Positions 1 through 7,256 of a stretch of DNA of 21,884 nt are shown piece by piece (within the stretch, counting starts at the first letter, position 1; the number at the start of each line of letters is the position of its first letter). The position numbers and the translations under genes are program-made. Source of the DNA: a bacterium (GTDB lineage: Bacteria > Margulisbacteria > Marinamargulisbacteria > SXXA01); NCBI GenBank assembly GCA_947502965.1, contig CANNCG010000009.1, positions 1-21,884 of the forward strand, given 5' to 3'. A model generated the notes under the pieces. The model had not been told where the DNA came from. It did no database searches and worked only from the letters and a program-made list of their open reading frames with translations.

Positions 1-17
1 CCCAAAGGGCGACCTGC

Positions 18-60
18 GCCTATTTGGCGTAAAATCCACTGGATTTTACGCCAAATAGGC
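18..60. repeat. Perfect 20-bp inverted repeat (hairpin)
   Basis: Positions 18-37 and 41-60 are exact reverse complements around a 3-base loop (ACT), so the segment can form an uninterrupted 20-bp stem. No T-run follows on either side, so it is not a classical intrinsic terminator. It lies left of the IS30 relic. It may be a palindromic mobile repeat or the joined ends of a lost element; its function is unknown. Confidence 0.9.
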
Positions 61-231
61 CACAAAACGCTTCTTTTATCGATTTTTATCGGATTTTTAC
101 AAGAAAATCAGATCCTGCACGTTTTTTACTTTGTTTTGCGACAGCGCCACAGGAGGTGTCTATCACTTTTAAACAGCTTTTACAGTTCCATTACGAAAAT
201 CTTTTCATTTTTCCTGGTCTGGACATTTCAC

Positions 232-391
232 CGCACTATACCTACCCCAAGAAAACCGACTGGAACTTGATTTCACAGTCCGATCTCGATACCATCCAGT
301 TTAGGCTAAATCACCATCCAAAAAAATGTCTTAACTTTTTATCTCCAGCCGAAGCCTATGCTGTTGCACTTGCTGCTTGAATTTGGGAAGG
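232..391 (+). mobile_element. IS30-family transposase 3'-end relic (copy A)
   Basis: The reading frame ending in TGA at 378-380 encodes the C-terminus of an IS30-type DDE transposase, including a YPKKTDWNLIS block followed by RLNHHPKK. The DNA is nearly identical to the relic at 12040-12195, which retains more of the gene. Everything upstream of about 232 (the helix-turn-helix and most of the catalytic core) is absent. An open frame runs back to a GTG at 156, but those first 25 residues do not look like IS30 and are probably a deletion-junction artefact. The stop region (TTGCACTTGCTGCTTGAATT) resembles the usual IS30 situation in which the right inverted repeat overlaps the end of the transposase gene; that boundary is inferred. 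The gene is non-functional. Confidence 0.8.
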
Positions 392-472
392 TTACAAAAT
401 ACAATTCCAGATGAGATGAGATTTCTATTACGCCCACCCAGAGAAACTGAAACAGCCGGATTATAATGAAAT

Positions 473-514
473 CCAGGTTTTAAATCGTGGCGGGAGCATA
501 TCCCTCATATGTGA
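473..514 (+). repeat. 42-bp dispersed repeat, copy 1
   Basis: This segment matches 11410-11451 at 37 of 42 positions and ends in the identical TCATATGTGA. It lies about 90 bases beyond the IS30 relic, so it is probably not part of that element. It sits in the 188-base non-coding gap between the relic and the end of fliG. Function unknown. Confidence 0.75.
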
Positions 515-520
515 CCAGAA

Positions 521-558
521 TGATTTGGAATCTGGGTTTCATTTTGGACTAGGTATAA
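521..558 (+). repeat. Diverged copy of the GGAATGGGTA intergenic motif
   Basis: The segment reads TTTGGAA, then GGGTTTCATTTTGGACTAGG and TATAAG. It resembles the better-conserved copies at 11555-11599 and 16202-16247. It ends 10 bases before the fliG stop codon. Whether it is a promoter remnant or a mobile repeat is unresolved. Confidence 0.45.
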
Positions 559-568
559 GCCTAAAGCA

Positions 569-1210
569 TTAAAAGAAAAAGACCCTATTCGGTTCTTCTG
601 TTTCAATACTATCCAGAGTATTTAAACCCGAAACGTTGACATCCGGCTCCTCCGGTGGGAAGAAAAAAATCTCTTGATATAAATTATCAAAAACCTGTTG
701 GGAGAGAGGAACTGCGTCTACACTCAAAGAAGATAGCTTTTGTACAATAGACCTAGACAAATAGCCTTGAATTTCTTCTCTCAAGCCTTCCTCCAACCGC
801 GACAAAACAAAAGCCACCAACTGTGGACGTTGTTCATTTAACAACGCAGCAATTTGATCAGGCGTACGCAGTCTTTGCGTAGGCTCCGTCTCTTCTTCCA
901 AAACAGACGTTTCCACTGGCCATGTGTCGCCTTCTCCAAACGACATCCCCAAGCCCCCACCCAAAGAAAAGCCTGTATCCAAAGCCGTCTTTTTTTGTTC
1001 AGAAAGAGACCCTGTTTCACGAACAAGGACTACTTTTTGCATAATTTCATTCATCAAACTGTTTAAAACAGAGGGGGAAGCTTTGGGAGATTCTTCAATA
1101 GTCTCTGTGAGCAGAGAGGCATGCGTAGGCGAAATCAAACTCAACACAAACTTGGAGCGGTCTCCCAACATGGACAATAATAATTGCGCTTTTTGTTTAC
1201 CAGTTAACAT
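569..1210 (-). CDS. fliG: Short FliG-like protein (N and M domains only)
   Basis: This 213-residue protein resembles the first two domains of the flagellar switch protein FliG. Residues 1-60 (starting MLTGKQKAQLLLSMLG) match the N-domain that grips the FliF tail. Residues 115-172 match the middle domain and keep an EHPQ-like motif (EQRPQ, 126-130), the FliM-contact signature. FliG is normally about 330 residues. The whole C-terminal torque domain is missing, replaced by an acidic tail ending in FFF. I chose the ATG at 1210 because it overlaps the fliF stop (TAATG), implying coupling; a longer frame reaches 1246. Just downstream are repeats and an IS30 relic, so transposition could have removed the C domain. 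That domain is present elsewhere, in the fusion at 12245-13738. Family assignment is fairly sure; function as a switch subunit is inferred. Confidence 0.72.
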   Translation of the reverse strand: MLTGKQKAQLLLSMLGDRSKFVLSLISPTHASLLTETIEESPKASPSVLNSLMNEIMQKVVLVRETGSLSEQKKTALDTGFSLGGGLGMSFGEGDTWPVETSVLEEETEPTQRLRTPDQIAALLNEQRPQLVAFVLSRLEEGLREEIQGYLSRSIVQKLSSLSVDAVPLSQQVFDNLYQEIFFFPPEEPDVNVSGLNTLDSIETEEPNRVFFF

Positions 1211-2811
1211 TAAAACCTCGCTGCCGGCTGAGCATCCGCTAGCCAATCTTCCATAATCTGTGCCAATATCTCAGGGTCTGTATCCGCAACATTCCGAACA
1301 GGTTCAAATCGCTTCTCTTTGTCCAATTCAGACTGTAAAGAGGCAAAGTCTGTGTCACGTGTACCCTCAGTTTTTCCAATGAGCCCAGTTTCCGACGCGT
1401 GCAGATCAGTATCACTGTTTTTTGAACGCCGCCAATATGCTGTCAAAGTCAAAAAGACCCGCCGCAAAACTAAGAGTCCCACAATGGCGCCTATAAGACC
1501 ACAAGCAATAAACAAACCTGTACGAATCGCATCTTTGGCCTTTAAAGACGCCTCCAAAGCGGCTTTTTCCTCTGGGCTCATCAAAGAAAAATCCGCACGA
1601 TTCAGCAGAATCATGTCCCGACCACGCACATAGCCAATAGAGGCCGCCACCGTATTAAAAATTTCGCTCTTTAAATCAGCTTCCAGAAAAATGTCATCCC
1701 GACTATTGTCGATGACGATACTGGTCGTAAGCCGCTTCACATCTACCACTTCACCGCTATCCAAAGGCCCCAAATCCGCAGTGATAGCAATTTTGAAAGA
1801 GCCGACGGGCAACACACCCACCAACTGCTTTGTAGCCCTTTCTATCAAGGCTTTTTCATATTTCTCTTTGATTTCGTACCATTGCTGAATTTCATCAAAA
1901 TCAGGAATCACTGGCCTTGCATTTTCAGGATCAGGTCTCGATTCTGCCAACGCATCCGCATCCAATGCCTCATTTTTTGTCTGCGGCTGATTTGCAGCCA
2001 TGCGTTCAAAAATACCATCCGAAAGGACTTTCCCTTCGAGCATATCGACAACCGTTATATTTTCTGGCTGCAAGTTCTCAACCGCGCTGGAAACATACTG
2101 GATAATAGAAAAAACAACGCTATCCGTGAGCTCCTCACCCGCTGTTTTTCGGATCATAACCGCTGCTGTAACAGGCGGTTGGGTCACCGCAAACAAACGT
2201 TGCTCAGGCAAAACCACCTGAACACGGCAGGTTTCAACAGCGTCCATATTTCGAATGGCATTTTCAAGTTCCCCAGAGAGAGCGCGAACAAAACGTACCC
2301 GTTTGTCAAACTCAGTGACCCCCAAGGTTTGTCCGCTATCCAACAGCTGATACCCCTGAGCCGTTCCGAAAGGGATACCTTTCACCGCCAGGCTCATTTT
2401 GGCCTCATCTATACGGGTATCATCGACTGAAATACCATAATTCTTTCCGTTTTGTTGGACATCAAAATCAATATTGTCATAGCTCAATTCACGGGTTACA
2501 TCTGCGGCTTGAGACTGCGTCAACTGGGGGTAAAGAACCACATATTTGACTTTACGATTTTTCTTCTTTTTTTCTGATTCTTTTGCTTTTTCCTCTTCCT
2601 GCGTCATCGCCTGATTGGCCATTTTGGAGGCCTTACGCTTTGTCGCATCTCCCATTTTGGTTTGAAAGAAAAAGCCTGCAACACCTACCACAAGCAGTAA
2701 GCTGATAACCGTTCCTATAATCACCCAGCGTCGAGACCCATAACGGGCCGGCGGGCGCCGGTTATCGTCTCCCGTATCTAAACTTTCTTCAAATGCATCC
2801 AATTCAGCCAT
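1210..2811 (-). CDS. fliF: FliF, flagellar MS-ring protein
   Basis: This is the inner-membrane ring that nucleates the basal body and houses the export gate. The 533 residues show a first TM segment at about 28-50 and a Lys/Glu-rich stretch at 55-88. The YscJ/FliF ring-building region spans about 90-265, with the hallmark region around residues 161-183 (RVRFVRALSGELENAI). Next come ring-building motif 3 (about 310-425) and a second TM segment (about 429-452). The last 20 residues (DPEILAQIMEDWL) are the FliG-binding tail. Length and domain order are normal for the family. The stop overlaps the start of the short fliG. Because this FliF keeps its FliG-binding tail, the N-domain of the short FliG presumably docks on it, while a second FliF ring-3 domain lies in the fusion at 12245-13738. 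Confidence 0.95.
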   Translation of the reverse strand: MAELDAFEESLDTGDDNRRPPARYGSRRWVIIGTVISLLLVVGVAGFFFQTKMGDATKRKASKMANQAMTQEEEKAKESEKKKKNRKVKYVVLYPQLTQSQAADVTRELSYDNIDFDVQQNGKNYGISVDDTRIDEAKMSLAVKGIPFGTAQGYQLLDSGQTLGVTEFDKRVRFVRALSGELENAIRNMDAVETCRVQVVLPEQRLFAVTQPPVTAAVMIRKTAGEELTDSVVFSIIQYVSSAVENLQPENITVVDMLEGKVLSDGIFERMAANQPQTKNEALDADALAESRPDPENARPVIPDFDEIQQWYEIKEKYEKALIERATKQLVGVLPVGSFKIAITADLGPLDSGEVVDVKRLTTSIVIDNSRDDIFLEADLKSEIFNTVAASIGYVRGRDMILLNRADFSLMSPEEKAALEASLKAKDAIRTGLFIACGLIGAIVGLLVLRRVFLTLTAYWRRSKNSDTDLHASETGLIGKTEGTRDTDFASLQSELDKEKRFEPVRNVADTDPEILAQIMEDWLADAQPAARF

Positions 2812-2852
2812 GCCACCATCCCAATCGTTTAGAATTCATACCCAATAACACC

Positions 2853-3467
2853 CTACACCTGCATATTTTGAATTTCTTTAAACGTCTGTGTCACCTGACT
2901 CACCAACGTGAGCGAAAAAGAAATTGCAACACCAGCCTTGGATTTTTCTATCATTAATTCTTCCAAGGAAATACGCCCTTCAACATAATCTACCATTAAT
3001 AGATCCGAACGTCTTTCCTGATCGGAAACCTGCAAGAAAAAATCGACTGCTTTGTCTAAAAAGAGCTGAAAGGGCGTGGTTTCTAATCTGTTCTGTGCCT
3101 GCGACATTTCGGTTAAATTTTTGGGCGTTAAAGCACTAGTCTGGGAAACATCCTCTTCCAACTCTGGCAAAAGTTGGGCAAAGACGAGGTCTTCTTCCCC
3201 TATTTCTCCAAATTCTTGGACACGTTGTGCTTCCCATTTCTTTTCGGCAGACAACTGCGCCACAAAATTAACCACATCTTGCGCACCCGGAGCCTCAATA
3301 ATCCCCAAAGGTCTGGCCATCGCCGTCGCCAGATTCTGAATGGGCTGCTTCATTTGGAGTTCGGCTTCCAACGCTTCTGAAAAAGGGGCTTCAAATCCCA
3401 ACCCCATGGGGGCCGGTGCTGCGGTAGACTGAATGCTTGGTTTGGCCGTCAAATTTTGAATATGCAT
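2853..3467 (-). CDS. fliE: FliE, MS-ring/rod junction protein, N-terminally extended
   Basis: FliE links the MS ring to the proximal rod. The last 60 or so residues are diagnostic: ISLEELMIEKSKAGVAISF followed by SLTLVSQVTQTFKEIQNMQV, matching the FliE C-terminus with its final MQV. Family members are usually about 100 residues. This one has 204, with an extra low-complexity, Ala/Pro- and Glu-rich N-terminal half (about 1-105) that I cannot assign. No signal peptide or TM segment is visible, unlike the neighbouring FlgB and FlgC. It lies 7 bases after flgC and 41 bases before fliF, the common flgB-flgC-fliE-fliF order. Confidence 0.88.
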   Translation of the reverse strand: MHIQNLTAKPSIQSTAAPAPMGLGFEAPFSEALEAELQMKQPIQNLATAMARPLGIIEAPGAQDVVNFVAQLSAEKKWEAQRVQEFGEIGEEDLVFAQLLPELEEDVSQTSALTPKNLTEMSQAQNRLETTPFQLFLDKAVDFFLQVSDQERRSDLLMVDYVEGRISLEELMIEKSKAGVAISFSLTLVSQVTQTFKEIQNMQV

Positions 3468-3474
3468 AGTGAAC

Positions 3475-3921
3475 TCATTTTAGCGCATCGATTGCAGACT
3501 GGTACAGTGCTTTTGTCGTTTTAAAGGCCGCGATATTCGCTTCATAAATGGCTTCGGTATAGGTCATGTTCATCATCTCGTCAGGTAAGTTCACATTGGG
3601 GTAGTAAAAAAAGCCATTTTCATCAGACTGAGGTACCGCCCCATCAAAATATTTAGCAAAGGGCTCCGTGCTTTTTTCGATAGATGAGATGCGTACCCCA
3701 TTGGGAGACGATTTCACTACGGCATATTGTTTTTGGTAGGGCAAACCCGTCTCTTCCACTTTCAATGTCGTCAAGTTGGCCAAGTTTTGCGCAATAATGC
3801 TCAGCCGCATTTTTTGGACTAGGATCCCCGTAGAGCTAAAGCGCATGGCATCGTCCAACCCTTGCCCCCAGATTCCCTGAGAGATAGAACACAAAAATAA
3901 AAAAAACACTATTTTTGCCAT
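3475..3921 (-). CDS. flgC: FlgC, proximal rod protein with Sec-type signal peptide
   Basis: FlgC is a proximal rod subunit. From residue 21 the 148-residue protein follows the family: GLDDAMRFSSTGILVQKMRL, the SIIAQNLANL segment, a GVRISSIEKS segment, and a C-terminal helix with NMTYTEAIYEANIAAFKTTK. Ahead of this lies a short basic n-region and hydrophobic core (MAKIVFFLFLCSISQGIWG) that looks like a cleavable Sec signal. Rod proteins normally have no such peptide because the flagellar type III apparatus exports them. I chose the ATG at 3921, with an AAGG upstream; a GTG two codons earlier (3927) is possible. A downstream ATG (residue 26) would remove the signal but also trim the conserved N-terminus. 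flgB ends 9 bases upstream of the chosen start. Confidence 0.9.
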   Translation of the reverse strand: MAKIVFFLFLCSISQGIWGQGLDDAMRFSSTGILVQKMRLSIIAQNLANLTTLKVEETGLPYQKQYAVVKSSPNGVRISSIEKSTEPFAKYFDGAVPQSDENGFFYYPNVNLPDEMMNMTYTEAIYEANIAAFKTTKALYQSAIDALK

Positions 3922-3930
3922 AATCACGCC

Positions 3931-4338
3931 TTATTTCCCCAATGTCACAATACGGCTCAAACTGTCTTTTTTATTTTTCCAAATGGTCATCATAGCCGTA
4001 TCTTTTCTATTGTTTTCTGCCATACGGGTGATGACAAACTCTGCAATAATATCCCGATTGTACTTTCCATCCGGCAACGTCGCTTTCAAAATAGCTTGAT
4101 CGTCTTCCGGCAAAATTTTAACAGGGTCAAAACCTGGTGTCGCCAAATTTGAAATAATATAGGTATAAATCGCATGTCGCTTACTGGCCTCATAAATACC
4201 ACGCTCAACGAAAAAATAGGGATCACTATAAAACACCCGCTCAATTTTTTTAGGTGCGAGGGCACGATCCGATTGGGAAAAAACGACACCCGAACCCATC
4301 AAAAAAAGCCCTAACCCTACAAAAAGAAGTACACGCAT
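3931..4338 (-). CDS. flgB: FlgB, proximal rod protein with Sec-type signal peptide
   Basis: FlgB is a proximal rod subunit. The 135-residue product keeps the family pattern: a helix with ASKRHAIYTYIISNLATPGF (about 50-69; family pattern ANNIANxxTPGY) and a C-terminal RMAENNRKDTAMMTIWKNKK stretch. Residues 1-21 (MRVLLFVGLGLFLMGSGVVFS) form a textbook signal peptide with Arg2, a hydrophobic core and small residues at the cleavage region. This is unusual for a type III-exported rod protein. The start ATG overlaps the sigma-factor stop (TAATG), which supports the long form. A GTG at residue 34 could in principle give a conventional-length protein but lacks a convincing ribosome site. Confidence 0.85.
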   Translation of the reverse strand: MRVLLFVGLGLFLMGSGVVFSQSDRALAPKKIERVFYSDPYFFVERGIYEASKRHAIYTYIISNLATPGFDPVKILPEDDQAILKATLPDGKYNRDIIAEFVITRMAENNRKDTAMMTIWKNKKDSLSRIVTLGK

Positions 4339-5099
4339 TAGGCATCTACCATCCGTTTTTTGAGACGTTTACGCAATTTCTCCAAAATACGCAAGTGCAA
4401 ACGACAAATCTTGCTCCGTGATTGATTCATTTGATCCGCAATTTCTTTTTGTTTTATCCCATTGATATAAAACAGCTCTATAAACTGCTGCTCCGTAGCA
4501 TCCAAAGACTTAATTTCTTCCCACAAGGTATCATCGGTATTGTCAATGGCCTCCATAGCACTATCTTTGGCCCCCTCTATATCGCCAATCACATCAATAG
4601 ACATCAGAGAGACCATGGATGAATCCGACAAGAGGTCTAAAAAGCGGCCCGCCACATCCCCAGACACAGGTGCCGCATCAAAATCTATAATCGCCTCTTC
4701 TACAACATCCGCGATACGATCCTGTATACGACGGCGGTAATCCGCATAATCTCCAGGATTACGATACTGCCATTCCGAACGAATACGGTCATATATTTCG
4801 CCTTTGATACGATAATAGGCATAAGTTTTAAAGGTAGCTCCCTTGTCTGGTCTGAAATTACGATGGGCCTTCATCAAGCCCTCCATTCCAAAGCTCACCA
4901 AGTCGCCAAATTCGATCACAGACGGAACCAATCCCTTGTTCCTAATCTGCGTGGCAACACCTTCAATCATAGCCCGATGTTCTTCTACAAAAGCATCATC
5001 CAAGGGACGAAATTCAGAATATTTATCTGCGTGGCTCAGTTTACCAATGTCTACCGTTAAATGAGGTATAGGAAGATCCTCTTTTAGATTTGCCGACAT
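4338..5099 (-). CDS. fliA: FliA/SigD-type alternative sigma factor
   Basis: This 253-residue sigma-70-family protein resembles the flagellar sigma-28 group. Region 2 spans about residues 41-107, with DLVSFGMEGLMKAHRNF and FKTYAYYRIKGEIYDRIR. A shorter, acidic region 3-like linker follows. Region 4 (about 188-248) carries YINGIKQKEIADQMNQSRSK and a Lys/Arg-rich end. Sigma-28 proteins usually drive late flagellar genes. Here the gene is embedded between flgJ and flgB, so it is co-transcribed with its own basal body. The ATG at 5099 is preferred: it is 2 bases after the flgJ stop and has a GGAAGG-like site upstream. The open frame extends to 5135 but that would overlap flgJ. I found no clear sigma-28 promoter in the window, so its targets may lie elsewhere. 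Confidence 0.85.
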   Translation of the reverse strand: MSANLKEDLPIPHLTVDIGKLSHADKYSEFRPLDDAFVEEHRAMIEGVATQIRNKGLVPSVIEFGDLVSFGMEGLMKAHRNFRPDKGATFKTYAYYRIKGEIYDRIRSEWQYRNPGDYADYRRRIQDRIADVVEEAIIDFDAAPVSGDVAGRFLDLLSDSSMVSLMSIDVIGDIEGAKDSAMEAIDNTDDTLWEEIKSLDATEQQFIELFYINGIKQKEIADQMNQSRSKICRLHLRILEKLRKRLKKRMVDA

Positions 5100-5101
5100 G
5101 G

Positions 5102-5536
5102 CTATTCGGGCACCTTCCCCATGACAAAGCCCCATGCATAACGGGGGGATTCTTTTTGCACAGGCGCCAACACAGAGCCTCCAGACCGTTTAAAATGCTT
5201 CTTTAAGCCCAAGACATCTTGCTTGGCCAAACGTGCGGCCATCTCACGGGTAATCAGTTGATCTTGCATGGTGGTATCCGCAAAACTTCCCATCTCCGCC
5301 TTTTCTTCTTCTGAAAGCATACTGGGCTGCGTTTCAAACATAGGTTTCAAGAACATCATTTCCAAAAAGTAAGTTTGAACAAAGGCCATCGATTCTTCTT
5401 CCGTCTTTGGTTTTTCTTGCTGCTGATCCATCATCATACCCAACACCCCACTATCAAAAAGCGGCATATCTTGTGCATGTATCCACGACCCAAAAGACCA
5501 GGAAAATAGAAACAAGAGCACACAAATCTGCATCAT
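5102..5536 (-). CDS. flgJ: FlgJ-type rod-binding protein with Sec-type signal peptide, no muramidase domain
   Basis: The 144-residue protein matches the N-terminal rod-binding half of FlgJ, the rod cap: FVQTYFLEMMFLKPMF followed by EMGSFADTTMQDQL, ITREMAARLAKQDVLGLKKH. No peptidoglycan hydrolase domain follows, as in many non-enterobacterial FlgJ proteins. It begins MMQICVLLFLFSWSFGSWIHA, a hydrophobic segment ending in an AxA-like site that looks like a signal peptide. Classical FlgJ is exported by the flagellar type III system, so this is atypical. The start overlaps the flgI stop by 4 bases (ATGA). A Met at residue 24 is an alternative start that would remove the signal. Confidence 0.8.
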   Translation of the reverse strand: MMQICVLLFLFSWSFGSWIHAQDMPLFDSGVLGMMMDQQQEKPKTEEESMAFVQTYFLEMMFLKPMFETQPSMLSEEEKAEMGSFADTTMQDQLITREMAARLAKQDVLGLKKHFKRSGGSVLAPVQKESPRYAWGFVMGKVPE

Positions 5537-6636
5537 ATGATTTCAAGGTCCGCCACCAAAGACCCCGACTCTTTTAATGCCTGAATAATAGAAATCAAAT
5601 CTCTGGGACTGGCCCCGATGCCATTCAGTGCCTCGACCAAACTGGACAACGTTGCAGAAGGATTGAGATAAACCATACGATTATCAGGAACCTCAATCCG
5701 AATGCTTTCCTGCTGAGAAACAGCTCCGGCTCCACCAGCAGCAGGTCCCCCAGCCGATTCTATATCTGAAATACGAATTGAGACTCCCCCGTGTGTCAGG
5801 GCGACAGGGAAAAGACGGACCATTTCCCCAATCACAATGGTCCCCGTTCTGGAATCAATCACAACTTTTGAGGACGCATCCGGCACAAAGGAAATCCCCT
5901 GCATTTGAGAAATAGCCGTTACCAAATCTGTAGATTCCAAGTCCGAGAGCGGCACTTTTATAGTATTGGGATCTTGGGCACGGGCATTGGCAAATCCATT
6001 GGCACGCAAGGCTTGGGAAAGACGTGTTGCATTTACAAAATTGGGTTCACGCAGCACGATCGTCACATTACGCTGATCTTGAAAAGTAACAGGCACTTCT
6101 TCTTCTACAATCGCCCCATTGGGAATCGTTCCCACTGTTGATTGATTTCGGAAATAACGCCCCTGGATAGATTTTTCCGCCATCCCGCCCTCTAAAATAG
6201 AGCCTTGCGCCACGGCGTATACCCGCATATCTGCACCCATCAAAGACGTCATAATAAGGGTTCCGCCAGACAAACTTACTGAGTCTCCCAAAGAAGATAC
6301 CACAACAGGAATACGTTGGCCCAATTTAATAAAAGGAGGCAACGTCGCGGTAACAATGACAGAGGCCACGTTACGAGAACCAAAGTCACGTGTACCGCCT
6401 GCAATACCCATCTTTCTCAACATATTATTCAAAGACTGCTCGGTGAACCCCGCATTACGAGAATCTCCGGTATTTCGCAACCCCACCACCAAACCATAGC
6501 CCATCAACTGATTATCACGGGCTTCAACAATGTTCGCCACATCCTTGAGACGCACAGGAACCGGCTCAGCAAAAAGAGGTGCAGATAAACACATTATACC
6601 CACAACACTCAACAAGAAAACAATTCTAGTACACAT
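5533..6636 (-). CDS. flgI: FlgI, flagellar P-ring protein
   Basis: FlgI polymerises in the periplasm into the P-ring bushing around the rod. The 367-residue product is of normal length. It has a Sec signal (MCTRIVFLLSVVGIMCLSAP, then LFA) followed by VRLKDVANIVEARDNQLMGY and GLVVGLRNTGDS, the conserved N-terminus. Also present are SLGDSVSLSGGTLIMTSLMG and, near the end, LVEALNGIGASPRDLISIIQ. I set the start at the ATG at 6636 because it overlaps the flgH stop (TAATG); a TTG four codons upstream is less likely. It lies directly upstream of flgJ with a 4-base overlap. Confidence 0.96.
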   Translation of the reverse strand: MCTRIVFLLSVVGIMCLSAPLFAEPVPVRLKDVANIVEARDNQLMGYGLVVGLRNTGDSRNAGFTEQSLNNMLRKMGIAGGTRDFGSRNVASVIVTATLPPFIKLGQRIPVVVSSLGDSVSLSGGTLIMTSLMGADMRVYAVAQGSILEGGMAEKSIQGRYFRNQSTVGTIPNGAIVEEEVPVTFQDQRNVTIVLREPNFVNATRLSQALRANGFANARAQDPNTIKVPLSDLESTDLVTAISQMQGISFVPDASSKVVIDSRTGTIVIGEMVRLFPVALTHGGVSIRISDIESAGGPAAGGAGAVSQQESIRIEVPDNRMVYLNPSATLSSLVEALNGIGASPRDLISIIQALKESGSLVADLEII

Positions 6637-7256
6637 TAGAATAACCAATTAAACATTTTTGTCAAAACTCCAGGATTCTGCTTTGAACCCACTACACCAG
6701 CACCATTGACCGATACTTCCGCCTTCGCAATTTGATAGGAATTGATTGTATTGTCTATACCGATATCAGAAGGTCGAATAATCCCCGAAACACGAATGGT
6801 CTCAACTTCATTGTTGACTTTCACCTTGTGCTCTCCCACCACATACACATTACCGCCTTCTAAAATCTCTGTGATGACCGCAGTAATCATCGCCTTTACC
6901 TGGCTTTTTCGAGACGTTTGTCCCGTCCCACGATAATCATCCTTTCCGGATAGAGACGCATCATACTTCTTACGAATGGTTTCCGTACCCAACAAGTTTG
7001 CAACTTGATCCCAGGCAGACCCAAGCTCAAGGCCTACAGAGGAACCTTTACTCGTACGCGTAGATGCCTCCTGAACCGCAGATGTAGATTCCGAAATAAC
7101 AACAGTCACAACATCGCCAACACGCACACGTTTTTTTTCTCCGCCATAGAGACTTCCCGTGGATGCATTCCACAGCGAGTCGGCATGAAGGAGCGGTGTC
7201 ATGACCAGACACAATAATATACAGACAAAACTAATCCAAATGTACGGTTTTAGCAT
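6636..7256 (-). CDS. flgH: FlgH, flagellar L-ring protein without a lipobox
   Basis: FlgH forms the outer-membrane L-ring. After a signal peptide (MLKPYIWISFVCILLCLVMT, then PLLHA) the 206-residue protein shows SLWNASTGSLYGGEKKRVRV, GDVVTVVISESTSAVQEAST, YRGTGQTSRKSQVKAMITA and the conserved IRVSGIIRPSDIGIDNTINS. It ends LTKMFNWLF. No Cys lies at the expected cleavage site, so it is unlikely to be a lipoprotein, unlike the enterobacterial protein. It overlaps the end of flgA by 26 bases and has a GGAAGGA upstream. Confidence 0.95.
   Translation of the reverse strand: MLKPYIWISFVCILLCLVMTPLLHADSLWNASTGSLYGGEKKRVRVGDVVTVVISESTSAVQEASTRTSKGSSVGLELGSAWDQVANLLGTETIRKKYDASLSGKDDYRGTGQTSRKSQVKAMITAVITEILEGGNVYVVGEHKVKVNNEVETIRVSGIIRPSDIGIDNTINSYQIAKAEVSVNGAGVVGSKQNPGVLTKMFNWLF

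Noticed and set aside
156..380. Open frame with a good-looking GGAGG ahead of a GTG start
   Set aside because: Only the C-terminal part is IS30-like; the first 25 residues match nothing recognisable and the catalytic blocks are absent, so it is treated as a relic, not a gene.
1882..2430. 182-codon open frame on the plus strand
   Set aside because: It lies entirely antisense to fliF, which has clear family motifs, and its product shows no domain-like pattern.
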